From Dyella_A sp050749815 (GTDB lineage: Bacteria; Pseudomonadota; Gammaproteobacteria; Xanthomonadales; Rhodanobacteraceae): 64,000 nucleotides of DNA. The stretch is from the NCBI RefSeq assembly GCF_050749815.1, contig NZ_CP192735.1, forward strand, positions 310,001-374,000. Direction: 5' to 3'. A program made the translations under genes and the position numbers. Below are positions 1 through 9,719 of the stretch, piece by piece (the stretch's first letter is position 1; every line of letters starts with the position of its first letter). The notes below the pieces were generated by a model. The model had not been told where the DNA came from. It was given only the letters and a program-made list of their open reading frames with translations, and ran no database searches.

Positions 1-2
1 GT

Positions 3-3000
3 TCCAGCGTCGAGCACCAGGTGCAGATCGATGCCCAGCAGCAGGCCGCCGACCAGGTCTCCATCGGCAACAGCATCGGCAGCCTGCGGCATCTGGCGGC
101 GGTCGACTGGCACGCCTTCGTCGAACGGCTCAGCGTGGTGGAGAACCTGCTGCGCAGCGATCCGGCCGGCATCCACGCGGCGATGGATTTCGCCACGCGC
201 GACCACTACCGCCACGTGATCGAACACCTGGCCCGGCGCAGCGGGCGCTCCGAGTCGGAGGTGGCGCGCAGCGCGCTTGCGCTCGCCCATCGCGCGGCGG
301 CGGTGGAGGCAGCGCCCGGCATCGAGGCGCACGTGGGCTACTACCTGGTGGACGAGGGGCGCACCGAGCTCGAACGGGTGCTGCAGCTGCGTTTCGGTCT
401 GCTGGCGCGGATCGGCCGCCGCGCGGCGCGCGATCCGCTGCCGGCGTACCTGGGGCTGATCGCGCTGCTCAGCGTGCTGATGGCCGAACCGCTGCTGGAG
501 GCGATGGCGCAGAATCATGCGCCGCTGTGGATGCTGTTGCTGCTGGCGCTGCCGGCCTTGCTGGTGGTGAGCCAGCTCGCCACCGGGCTGGTGAACTGGC
601 TGGCGACGGTGTTTGCACCGCCGGCGATCCTGCCGCGGATGGATTTCGCCCAGGGCATTCCCGACCACGCGCGCACGCTCGTGGTCATTCCCACCCTGTT
701 TGGCAGCCTGGCCGACGTGGACGAGCTGGCCGATGCGCTGGAGGTGCGCTATCTGGCCAATCGCGACCCGAACCTCTACTTCGGGCTGCTCAGCGACTAC
801 ACCGACGCGGGCAGCGAAACCCTGCCGCAGGATGCCGCGCTGCTGGCGCGGGCGGTGTCGCGCATCGAGGCGCTCAACGCCACGTACGCCAACGGTGGAC
901 AGAACCGGTTCTTCCTGTTCCACCGCCCCCGCACCTACCACGCACCCGATCGCCTGTGGATGGGCCACGAGCGCAAGCGCGGCAAGCTGGGCGATCTCAA
1001 CGCGCTGCTGCGCGGTGCGGGCGCCGAGCGCTTCGCCCGCATCGTCGGCGACCTGACCGCGCTGCGCGGGGTCACCTACGTGATCACGCTGGACTCGGAC
1101 ACCGAGCTGCCGCGCGATGCGGCCCAGCGCTTCGCCAGCGCCATGGCGCATCCGCTCAATCGCCCGGTGTACGACGCCGCGCTGGGTCGCGTGGTGCGCG
1201 GCTACGGCATCCTGCAGCCGCGGGTGGGAGTGAGTCTGCCGGCCGCGGCGCGCTCGCGTTACGCCCAGCTGTTCGGCAGCGAGGCCGGCATCGACCCGTA
1301 CACGCGCATGGTGTCGGACGTCTATCAGGATCTGTTCGGCGAAGGCTCGTTCATCGGCAAGGGCATCTACGACATCGATGCCTTCCAGCTGGCGTTGAGG
1401 CAGCGCTTTCCCGACAACGCGATCCTCAGCCACGACCTCATCGAAGGTGCCTACGCACGCGCCGGGCTGCTGTCCGACGTGCAGCTGTACGAGGTCTACC
1501 CGTCGAGTTATCTGATCGACAGCCAGCGGCGTCATCGCTGGATCCGCGGCGACTGGCAGATCCTGCCGTGGCTGTTCCCGCGCGCGCCCGGCCCCGATGG
1601 CTGGCGGCGCAATCCGCTGTCGGCGCTGTCGCGCTGGAAGATCCTGGACAACCTGCGCCGCAGCCTGGTGCCGGCGGCCTTCGTGCTGCTGCTGCTGGTG
1701 GGTTGGCTGGGGGTGGCGCAGGTGGTGTCGTGGACCGTCGCCATCCTCGGCCTGGTGGTGCTGATGCCGGTGCTGGGCACGATGCTGGTGCTGGTGCAGA
1801 AATCGCCGGACGTGCAGTGGCGCGCACATCTGCGGCTCGCCGTGCGCGCGGCGGTGGCGCAAGGGCTGCGTGCGGGGTTCTGGGTCATGACGCTGCCGCA
1901 CGAGGCGCTGTACAGCCTCGACGCGGTGCTGCGCTCGCTGTGGCGGATGCTGATCAGCCGGCGCCATCTGCTGCAGTGGCGCCCGTCGCGCGACAGCACG
2001 CGGGACGCCGGTGGCGCGCTGGCGGTGATCGTGCGCCGGATGTGGATCAATCCCGCGCTGGCGATCGCGGCGGCGGTGACGCTGGCGTTCTTCCGCCTGC
2101 CGGCCTTGCCGGTGGCCGCGCCGCTGCTCGCCCTGTGGGCGCTGGCGCCGGTGCTGGTGTGGTACTCCGGACAGCCGCAGCGACGCGAGGTGTTCGTGCC
2201 CAGCGCTTCGCAGCGGCGCTTCCTGCGCATGCTGTCGCGACGCATCTGGGGCTTCTTCGAAGTGCACGTGGGCAGCCAGGACAACGCGCTGCCGCCGGAC
2301 AACATGCAGGAGCATCCGGCCGAGGCGATCGCCCACCGCACCTCGCCGACCAACATGGGCCTGGCGCTGCTGTCGAACCTGGCCGCCTACGACTTCGGTT
2401 ACCTCACCGTGGGCCGGCTGATCCAGCGCACCGCCGACGCACTGCACACCATGCAGGGCCTGCCGCGCTACCGCGGGCACTTCTTCAACTGGTACGACAC
2501 CGTGTCGCTGCAGCCGCTGGCGCCGCAGTACGTGTCGGCCGTGGACAGCGGCAACCTCGCCGGCCACCTGCTGACCCTGCGCCCCGGCCTGCTCGCGCTG
2601 ATCGATGCCCCGGTGTTCCACCCGCGCCTGCTCGACGGCCTGGCCGACACGCTCGACGTGCTGGTGGACGCGCGGCCGGACGACGACTATCTGGTGGCCG
2701 CCTGCGGCGAGCTGATGCAGCGGCTGGACGAGGCGCGCGACACACCGCCGGACTCACTGGCGCAGGCGCTGGCGGTGGTGCGCCCGATCCACGCGGCCAT
2801 CGTGGCGATGCATTCGCACTTCGCTACCGACACCCGCGACGAGGGCGAGCTCTGGTACGGCCGCCTGCTCGAGCAGGTGCGTGACGTGCTGGGCGAGCTC
2901 GACTACCTGGCCGACCGCGCGCCCTCCGGCAACCTACCGACCCTGCGCGAGCTGGCCGCGGATACCGACCCGGCGCGGCAGGGTACCGACAGCGTGTGCG

Positions 3001-6000
3001 ACCGCGCCTGCGCCCGGATCGCCGAGTTGCAGCAGCTGGCGACGCTGGCCGGCGAGCTGGCGGTGATGGATTTCAGCTTTCTGTACGACCGCCGGCGCGA
3101 CCTGCTCGCCATCGGCTACAACGTCGAGGAGCGCCGTCTCGACGCCAGCTTCTACGACCTGCTCGCCTCCGAGGCGCGGCTGGCCAGCTACGTGGCGATC
3201 GCGCAGGGCCAGCTGCCGCAGGAGGGCTGGTTCACCCTCGGCCGCCTGCTCACCACCACCACGCGTGGGCGGCCGGTGCTGCTGTCGTGGACCGGCTCGA
3301 TGTTCGAGTACCTGATGCCGATGCTGGTGATGCCCAGCATCGAGGGCACGCTGCTGGACGAAACCTGCCACGCGGCCGTGGCGCGGCAGATCGAGTATGG
3401 CCAGCAGCTCGGCGTGCCGTGGGGCGTGTCCGAGTCGGGCTACAACACGGTCGACGTGCAGCTCAACTACCAGTACCGCGCGTTTGGTGTGCCCGGTCTG
3501 GGCCTCAAGCGCGGGCTGGGCGACGACGTGGTGATCGCGCCCTACGCCAGCGTCATGGCATTGATGGTGGCGCCGGCGGCGGCTTGCGCCAATCTGGAGC
3601 GCTTGGCACAGGAGGAGCGGCTGGGCCGCTTCGGTTTCTACGAGGCGATCGACTACACCCCGGCGCGGCTGCCGCACGGGCAGAGCGCGGTGGTGGTGCG
3701 CTCGTTCATGGCGCATCACCAGGGCATGAGCCTGCTCTCGCTGGCCTACGCGCTGCTGGACCAGCCGATGCAGAAGCGCTTCGAGGCCGACCCGCAATTC
3801 CGCGCCAGCGCGCTGCTGCTGCAGGAGCGCGTGCCGGAAACGGCGGCGGAATATCGCCATGCCACCGGCTTCCCGATCCAGCCGGTGGAAGGCGCCGCAG
3901 CCGAGAGCACGCTGCGCGTGTTCACCGACCCGGACATGCCACGCCCGGCCGTGCAGCTGCTTTCCAACGGGCGTTACCACGTGATGGTGAGCAGCGGCGG
4001 CGGTGGCTACAGCCGGCACCGCGACCTGGCGGTGACGCGCTGGCACGAGGACATCAGCAGCGACCACTGGGGCCAGTTCTGCTATCTGCGCGACGTGGAG
4101 ACCGGCGCGTTCTGGTCCACCGCGCACCAGCCCACGCTGCACCGGCCGGAGCACTTCGAGGCGATCTTTTCCGACGCGCGCGCCGAGTTCCGCGTGCGCG
4201 AGCGCGACTACGACGCGCATACCGAGATCGTGGTCTGCCCCGAGGACGACATCGAGCTGCGCCGCGTGCGCCTGACCAACCGCGGCCGCACCGCGCGCAC
4301 CATCGAGCTCACCACCTACGCCGAAGTGGTGATTGCGCCGGCGGCGGCCGACGCGGCGCATCCGGCCTTTAGCAACCTGTTCGTGCAGACCGCGTGGCTG
4401 CCCGCCGCGCAGGCGCTGATCTGCACCCGCCGGCCGCGCTCGGCCGGCGAGGTGGTGCCGTGGATGTGCCACCTGGTGGCGGTGCACGACGTGCGGGTGG
4501 AATCGATGTCCTACGAGACCGATCGCGCGCGCTTCATCGGCCGCGGTCGCAACCTGGCGCAGCCGCAGGCGCTGAGCGATCCGCTGCAGGCACAGCTGGG
4601 CAACAGTGATGGCTCGGTGCTCGACCCGATCGTAGCGATCCGCTGCCGCATCACGCTGGCGCCGGAGCAGTCGGCCACGATCGACATCGTCACCGGCGTG
4701 GCCGACAGCGACGAGGCCTGCCGTCATCTGGCGGAAAAGTTCCGCGACCGCCACATCGCCGATCGCGTGTTCGACCTGGCCTGGACGCACAGCCAGGTGC
4801 TGCTGCAGCAGCTCAACGCGGTGCCGGGCGACGCGCGGCTGTACGAGCGCATGGCCGCCTCGATCATCTACGCCAACACCTCGCTGCGCGCCGAGCCGGG
4901 CGTGTTGCAGGCCAACCGGCGCGGGCAGTCCGGCCTGTGGGGGCAGTCGATCTCCGGCGACCTGCCGATCGTGTTGCTGCGCATGACTGACCCAAGCAAC
5001 ATCGAACTGGTGCGCCAGCTGGTGCAGGCGCACGCGTACTGGCGGCTCAAGGGGCTGGCGGTGGACCTGGTGATCTGGAACGAGGACCAGGCCGGTTACC
5101 GCCAGCAACTGCAGGACCTGATCATGGGGCTGATCGCCTCGGGCACGGAAGCGAGCCTGATCGATCGCCCCGGCGGCATCTTCGTGCGCCCGGCGCAGCA
5201 GCTGTCGGTGGAGGACCGGGTGCTGGTGCGCTCGGTGGCGCGGGTGGTGCTCAGCGACACCCGCGGCTCGCTGGCCGAGCAGCTGGAGCGGCGCCGGGTG
5301 GAGCCGCCGCTGCCGCGCTTCGACCCCACCCGCATTCGTGCACCGGAGCCGCCGGCCGCGGCGCAGGCGGGACCCGATCCGCAACTGGCCACGCTGCAGC
5401 TGACCAACGCCTACGGCGGTTTCAGCAGCGACGGCAGCGAGTACGTGATCGTGCTGCAACCGGGCCGGCCGACCCCCGCGCCGTGGTGCAACGTGCTGGC
5501 CAATCCGGGCTTCGGCTGCGTGGTGTCGGAGAGTGGCGGCGCGTGCACGTGGAGCGAGAACGCGCACGAATTCCGCCTCACGCCGTGGCACAACGACCCG
5601 GTGACCGACGCCAGCGGCGAGGCGATCTACCTGCGCGACGAGGAGAGCGGGCACTACTGGTCGCCCACGCCGCTGCCGCGTCGCGGTACCGGTCGCTACG
5701 TCACACGGCACGGCTTTGGTTACTCGGTGTTCGAGCACGTCGAAGACGGCATCGCCTCGGAGCTGTGGGTGTACGTGGCGCTGCACGCGCCAGTGAAGTT
5801 CTCGGTGCTGCGCCTGCGCAACACCACCCGCCAGCCGCGCCGGTTGTCGGCCACCGGCTACGTGGAATGGGTGCTAGGCGACGTGCGCGCGAAATCGGCG
5901 ATGCACGTGGTCACCGAATCGGACCCGGCCACCGGTGCGCTGTTCGCCCGCAACGCCTACCACATGGATTTCGGCGGCCGGGTGGGCTTCTTCGATGCCG

Positions 6001-7784
6001 ATGGCGGCACGCGCAGCGTCACCGGCGATCGCCGCGAGTTCCTGGGTCGCAACGGCAACCTGCGTGCGCCGGCGGCGATGGGCCAGGCCAGTCTGTCCGG
6101 CCGGCTCGGCCCCGGGCTCGATCCCTGCGGGGCGATCCAGCTGCCGTTCGAGCTGGCGCCGGGCGAGACGCGCGAGGTGGTGTTCCGGCTCGGCGCCGCG
6201 CGCGACCAGGCCGGGGCCAGCGATCTGGTGCAGCGCTTCCGCGGGTCGGCCGCGGCGGCGGCCGCGCTGGATGAGGTGCGCATGCACTGGCACTGGACGC
6301 TGGGCAAGGTGCAGGTGCGCACGCCCGATCCGGCGGTGGACGTGCTCGCCAACGGCTGGCTGATCTACCAGGTGATCGCCTCGCGCTTTTGGGGGCGCAG
6401 CGGCTACTACCAGTCCGGCGGCGCGTTCGGTTTCCGCGACCAGCTGCAGGACGCCATGGCGATGGTCCACGCCAGCCCGTACAGCGCGCGGCAGCACCTG
6501 CTGCTCAGCGCAGCGCACCAGTTCACTGACGGCGACGTGCAGCACTGGTGGCACCCGCCCACCGACCGCGGCGTGCGCACGCACTGCTCGGACGACTACC
6601 TGTGGCTCGCGCTCGCCACCGGCCACTACGTGCACACCACCGCCGATACCGGCGTGCTGGACGAGCGCGTGGGCTATCTCGAAGGCCGGCCGGTGAAGCG
6701 CGAGGAGGAGTCGTACTACGACCTGCCGACGCGCTCGGAACAGTCGGCCACGTTGTACGAGCACTGCGTGCGCGCGATCGAGCACAGCCGCCCACGCGGC
6801 CCGCACGGGCTGCCGTTGATCGGCACCGGCGACTGGAACGACGGCATGAACCGGGTCGGCGAACGCGGCCGCGGCGAGAGCGTATGGCTGGGGTTCTTCC
6901 TGCACGAGGTGCTCAACCGCTTCGCGGTCACCGCGCGGCGGCATGGCGACAGCCCGTTTGCCGAGTTGTGCGAGATGGAGGCGGCCGCGCTGCGCGATGC
7001 GCTGGAAGCGCACGGCTGGGACGGCGCCTGGTATCGCCGCGCGTATTTCGACGACGGCACGCCGCTGGGTTCCAGTGCCAACGCGGAGTGCCGCATCGAT
7101 TCCATCGCGCAGAGCTGGTCGGTGCTGTCCGGCGCGGCGCCCGACGCGCGTCGGCGACAGGCGATGGAATCGCTGGACCGGCATCTGGTGCGGCGGCGTG
7201 CGGGGCTGATCCAGCTGCTGGAGCCGCCGTTCGACCGCTCCGAGCTCGATCCGGGCTACATCAAGGGCTACGTGCCGGGCGTGCGCGAGAACGGCGGCCA
7301 GTACACGCATGCCGCGGTGTGGGCGACGATGGCTTTCGCCGCGCTGGGCGACGGCGCGCGCGCGTGGGAGTTGCTCGGCATCATCAACCCGGTCAACCAC
7401 GGCAGCGGCGCGGGCGACATCGAGGTGTACAAGGTGGAGCCCTACGTGGTCGCCGCCGACGTGTACGGCGTGCCGCCGCATCAGGGGCGCGGCGGCTGGA
7501 CCTGGTACACCGGCTCGGCCGGCTGGATGTACCGGCTGATCGTCGAGTCGCTGCTGGGCCTGCGCATCGAGGGCGAGACACTGCGCGTGGCGCCGGTGGT
7601 GCCGCCGGGCTGGGGCGGATTCGAGCTGGCGTACCGGCACCGCGAAACCGACTACCGCATCATCGTGCGCGCCGGCCCCGTGCCGGGGGCGGCGCGGATC
7701 CGCGTCAACGGCGTGCCGATCGAGGGCGATACGGTGGCGCTGGTGGACGACGGGGGCGAGCATCGCATCGAGATCGAGGCGTGA
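3..7784 (+). CDS. ndvB: Cyclic beta-1,2-glucan synthase (NdvB/ChvB type), 5' truncated by the window
   Basis: Large inner-membrane enzyme that builds periplasmic cyclic beta-1,2-glucan from UDP-glucose. The frame is already open at the first base, so the GTG at 21 is internal and the N-terminus lies outside; 2587 residues are visible, a few hundred short of the family's usual length. A glycosyltransferase domain carries DSDTELPRD near nt 1090 and a QRRHRW motif near nt 1525, with hydrophobic membrane segments around nt 430-600 and 1670-1800. A glucoamylase-like block follows (GVSESGYN near nt 3425, MAHHQGMSLL near nt 3710). The C-terminal GH94 phosphorylase-like domain has GDWNDGMN near nt 6830, the usual catalytic Asp region. 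The following pgi and pgm genes supply its precursor pathway. The family call is secure; the exact ring product is inferred. Confidence 0.93.
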   Translation, partial: SSVEHQVQIDAQQQAADQVSIGNSIGSLRHLAAVDWHAFVERLSVVENLLRSDPAGIHAAMDFATRDHYRHVIEHLARRSGRSESEVARSALALAHRAAAVEAAPGIEAHVGYYLVDEGRTELERVLQLRFGLLARIGRRAARDPLPAYLGLIALLSVLMAEPLLEAMAQNHAPLWMLLLLALPALLVVSQLATGLVNWLATVFAPPAILPRMDFAQGIPDHARTLVVIPTLFGSLADVDELADALEVRYLANRDPNLYFGLLSDYTDAGSETLPQDAALLARAVSRIEALNATYANGGQNRFFLFHRPRTYHAPDRLWMGHERKRGKLGDLNALLRGAGAERFARIVGDLTALRGVTYVITLDSDTELPRDAAQRFASAMAHPLNRPVYDAALGRVVRGYGILQPRVGVSLPAAARSRYAQLFGSEAGIDPYTRMVSDVYQDLFGEGSFIGKGIYDIDAFQLALRQRFPDNAILSHDLIEGAYARAGLLSDVQLYEVYPSSYLIDSQRRHRWIRGDWQILPWLFPRAPGPDGWRRNPLSALSRWKILDNLRRSLVPAAFVLLLLVGWLGVAQVVSWTVAILGLVVLMPVLGTMLVLVQKSPDVQWRAHLRLAVRAAVAQGLRAGFWVMTLPHEALYSLDAVLRSLWRMLISRRHLLQWRPSRDSTRDAGGALAVIVRRMWINPALAIAAAVTLAFFRLPALPVAAPLLALWALAPVLVWYSGQPQRREVFVPSASQRRFLRMLSRRIWGFFEVHVGSQDNALPPDNMQEHPAEAIAHRTSPTNMGLALLSNLAAYDFGYLTVGRLIQRTADALHTMQGLPRYRGHFFNWYDTVSLQPLAPQYVSAVDSGNLAGHLLTLRPGLLALIDAPVFHPRLLDGLADTLDVLVDARPDDDYLVAACGELMQRLDEARDTPPDSLAQALAVVRPIHAAIVAMHSHFATDTRDEGELWYGRLLEQVRDVLGELDYLADRAPSGNLPTLRELAADTDPARQGTDSVCDRACARIAELQQLATLAGELAVMDFSFLYDRRRDLLAIGYNVEERRLDASFYDLLASEARLASYVAIAQGQLPQEGWFTLGRLLTTTTRGRPVLLSWTGSMFEYLMPMLVMPSIEGTLLDETCHAAVARQIEYGQQLGVPWGVSESGYNTVDVQLNYQYRAFGVPGLGLKRGLGDDVVIAPYASVMALMVAPAAACANLERLAQEERLGRFGFYEAIDYTPARLPHGQSAVVVRSFMAHHQGMSLLSLAYALLDQPMQKRFEADPQFRASALLLQERVPETAAEYRHATGFPIQPVEGAAAESTLRVFTDPDMPRPAVQLLSNGRYHVMVSSGGGGYSRHRDLAVTRWHEDISSDHWGQFCYLRDVETGAFWSTAHQPTLHRPEHFEAIFSDARAEFRVRERDYDAHTEIVVCPEDDIELRRVRLTNRGRTARTIELTTYAEVVIAPAAADAAHPAFSNLFVQTAWLPAAQALICTRRPRSAGEVVPWMCHLVAVHDVRVESMSYETDRARFIGRGRNLAQPQALSDPLQAQLGNSDGSVLDPIVAIRCRITLAPEQSATIDIVTGVADSDEACRHLAEKFRDRHIADRVFDLAWTHSQVLLQQLNAVPGDARLYERMAASIIYANTSLRAEPGVLQANRRGQSGLWGQSISGDLPIVLLRMTDPSNIELVRQLVQAHAYWRLKGLAVDLVIWNEDQAGYRQQLQDLIMGLIASGTEASLIDRPGGIFVRPAQQLSVEDRVLVRSVARVVLSDTRGSLAEQLERRRVEPPLPRFDPTRIRAPEPPAAAQAGPDPQLATLQLTNAYGGFSSDGSEYVIVLQPGRPTPAPWCNVLANPGFGCVVSESGGACTWSENAHEFRLTPWHNDPVTDASGEAIYLRDEESGHYWSPTPLPRRGTGRYVTRHGFGYSVFEHVEDGIASELWVYVALHAPVKFSVLRLRNTTRQPRRLSATGYVEWVLGDVRAKSAMHVVTESDPATGALFARNAYHMDFGGRVGFFDADGGTRSVTGDRREFLGRNGNLRAPAAMGQASLSGRLGPGLDPCGAIQLPFELAPGETREVVFRLGAARDQAGASDLVQRFRGSAAAAAALDEVRMHWHWTLGKVQVRTPDPAVDVLANGWLIYQVIASRFWGRSGYYQSGGAFGFRDQLQDAMAMVHASPYSARQHLLLSAAHQFTDGDVQHWWHPPTDRGVRTHCSDDYLWLALATGHYVHTTADTGVLDERVGYLEGRPVKREEESYYDLPTRSEQSATLYEHCVRAIEHSRPRGPHGLPLIGTGDWNDGMNRVGERGRGESVWLGFFLHEVLNRFAVTARRHGDSPFAELCEMEAAALRDALEAHGWDGAWYRRAYFDDGTPLGSSANAECRIDSIAQSWSVLSGAAPDARRRQAMESLDRHLVRRRAGLIQLLEPPFDRSELDPGYIKGYVPGVRENGGQYTHAAVWATMAFAALGDGARAWELLGIINPVNHGSGAGDIEVYKVEPYVVAADVYGVPPHQGRGGWTWYTGSAGWMYRLIVESLLGLRIEGETLRVAPVVPPGWGGFELAYRHRETDYRIIVRAGPVPGAARIRVNGVPIEGDTVALVDDGGEHRIEIEA

Positions 7785-7933
7785 GCCCTTGACGCGGCAT
7801 GCGCGCGCGATCCGGATCATGGGCCGGACGGCTGCCGCCGCGGTGGGCGCTTGGCGCTAATCTAGGCGGCCAGCTGCCCGTGTTTTTTCTCGCCGGCGAA
7901 TGCCGGAAAGCCACCCTCGACGACGGAACGCCC

Positions 7934-9592
7934 GTGACCCCATCCCCGACTCCCGACTTGACCCAGCTGCCGGCATGGCAGGCCCTGCGTGCGCACCGCG
8001 AGCGCTGCGGCGACCGCCACCTGCGCGAGCTGTTCGCCGCCGATCCCAGCCGTGGCGAGCGTTTCACTGCCGAGGCGGCCGGACTGTACATGGACTACTC
8101 CAAGCAGCGCGTGGACGACGAAACCCTGCACCTGCTGCGCCAGCTCGCCGAGGCCTGCGACCTGGCCGGGCGTATCGTGGCGATGTTCGACGGCGCGAAG
8201 ATCAACGTCACCGAGGATCGCGCCGTGCTGCACACGGCGCTGCGCGCGCCCGCACATGCGAGGGTCGAGGTGGACGGCGAGAACGTGGTTCCCGCTGTCC
8301 ACGCCGTGCTCGAACGCATGGCCACGTTAGCCGACAAGGTGCGCGGCGGCGCCTGGCTGGGCCACACCGGCCAGCGCATCCGCAACGTGGTGAACATCGG
8401 CATCGGCGGCTCGGACCTGGGCCCGGTGATGGCCTACGAGGCGCTGCGCCACTACAGCCAGCGCGAGCTCACGTTCCGCTTCGTCTCCAACGTGGACGGC
8501 ATCGACTTCGTCGAGGCGACGCGCGACCTGGACCCGGCCGAGACGCTGTTCATCGTCTGCTCCAAGACCTTCACCACGCTGGAGACGCTGGCCAACGCGC
8601 AGGCTGCGCGACGCTGGTGCCTGGCGGCGCTCGAGGACGAGGCGGCGATCGCCCGGCACTTCGTCGCCGTGTCCACCAACGAAAAGGAAGTGGCGAAGTT
8701 CGGCATCGACACCGCCAACATGTTCGGCTTCTGGGACTGGGTCGGCGGTCGCTACTCGATGGATTCGGCGATCGGCCTGTCGACGATGCTGGCGATCGGC
8801 CCGGACGGCTTCGGCGACCTGCTCGCCGGCTTCCATGCGATGGACGAGCATTTTCGCAGCGCCCCGCTGGAGCGCAACCTGCCGGCGTTGATGGGGCTGA
8901 TCGGGATCTGGAACACCAATTTCCTCGGCGCCGAGACGGTCGCCGTGCTGCCGTACGAGCAGTACCTGAAGCGTTTCCCCGCCTACCTGCAGCAGCTCAC
9001 CATGGAGAGCAACGGCAAGGGCGTGACGCTGGACGGGCGCCGCGTGGGCTACGCCACCGGCGCGATCTACTGGGGCGAGCCGGGCACCAACGGCCAGCAC
9101 TCGTTCTACCAGCTGATCCACCAGGGCACGCGGCTGATTTCCTGCGACTTCATTGGCTTCGGTCGGCCGCTCAGCGCGCTGCCGCTGCCCGATGGCAGCG
9201 ACCAGCACGATCTGCTGATGGCCAACCTGATCGCCCAGGGCGAGGCGCTGGCGTTCGGCAAGACGGCGGAGGAAGTACGCGCCGAAGGCGTGGCCGAGGC
9301 GCTGGTGCCGCACAAGACCTTCCCGGGCAACCGGCCCAGCACCACGATCCTGGCCGAGCGGCTCACCCCGCACGTGCTTGGCGCACTGGTGGCCTTGTAC
9401 GAGCACGCCACCTTCGTGCAGGGCGTGGTGTGGGGCATCGACTCGTTCGACCAGTGGGGCGTGGAGCTGGGCAAGGTGCTGGCCAAGCGCACGGCCGCCG
9501 AACTCACCGCCAGCAGTGATACCGAACTCGCCCACGACAGCTCCACCAACGCCTTGATCCGTCGCTATCGCGCGCTGCGCGACGGGATTTGA
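7934..9592 (+). CDS. pgi: Glucose-6-phosphate isomerase
   Basis: Cytosolic enzyme interconverting glucose-6-P and fructose-6-P. Both family signatures are visible: WVGGRYSMDSAIG in the middle and GIDSFDQWGVELGK near the C-terminus, plus ESNGKGV and GQHSFYQLIHQG around the active site. From the GTG at 7934 the protein is 552 residues, matching the roughly 550 of the family. The frame is open up to 7799, but that extension is low-complexity and unlike family members, so the GTG start is preferred. It lies 149 bases after the glucan synthase and before pgm, a sensible hexose-phosphate supply cluster. Confidence 0.96.
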   Translation: MTPSPTPDLTQLPAWQALRAHRERCGDRHLRELFAADPSRGERFTAEAAGLYMDYSKQRVDDETLHLLRQLAEACDLAGRIVAMFDGAKINVTEDRAVLHTALRAPAHARVEVDGENVVPAVHAVLERMATLADKVRGGAWLGHTGQRIRNVVNIGIGGSDLGPVMAYEALRHYSQRELTFRFVSNVDGIDFVEATRDLDPAETLFIVCSKTFTTLETLANAQAARRWCLAALEDEAAIARHFVAVSTNEKEVAKFGIDTANMFGFWDWVGGRYSMDSAIGLSTMLAIGPDGFGDLLAGFHAMDEHFRSAPLERNLPALMGLIGIWNTNFLGAETVAVLPYEQYLKRFPAYLQQLTMESNGKGVTLDGRRVGYATGAIYWGEPGTNGQHSFYQLIHQGTRLISCDFIGFGRPLSALPLPDGSDQHDLLMANLIAQGEALAFGKTAEEVRAEGVAEALVPHKTFPGNRPSTTILAERLTPHVLGALVALYEHATFVQGVVWGIDSFDQWGVELGKVLAKRTAAELTASSDTELAHDSSTNALIRRYRALRDGI

Positions 9593-9602
9593 CGTCCTCT
9601 GA

Positions 9603-9670
9603 AGGAGCCGCCTCGGCGGCGATGCTCTTGGCTTGTGCCGAGAGAAAGCATCGCCGCCGAGGCGGCTCCT
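9603..9670. repeat. REP-like palindromic element between pgi and pgm
   Basis: A perfect 24-base inverted repeat (9603-9626 against 9647-9670) surrounds a 20-base loop. The arms contain GGAGCCGCC and GGCGATGCT and end next to CTCCTACA. The same outer GGAGC/GCTCC and inner CGATGCT blocks occur in the elements at 40383 and 63411, so this is a member of a dispersed family rather than a simple terminator; no T-run follows. Confidence 0.75.
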
Positions 9671-9719
9671 ACAAGGGGCTTCGCGCACCGCTGCATTCCG
9701 TGAACTTCTTCGAGAAACC

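Noticed and set aside
2934..5786. 950-codon antisense open frame inside the glucan synthase gene, and similar long antisense frames at 5874-7820, 15471-19010, 22620-25391 and 52667-54595
   Set aside because: These are shadows of very GC-rich codon use in the real genes; products are His/Arg/Gln-rich and without domain motifs.
7799..7933. Longer N-terminus for pgi from the upstream ATG
   Set aside because: The added 45 residues are low-complexity and exceed the family length; the GTG at 7934 gives the normal protein.
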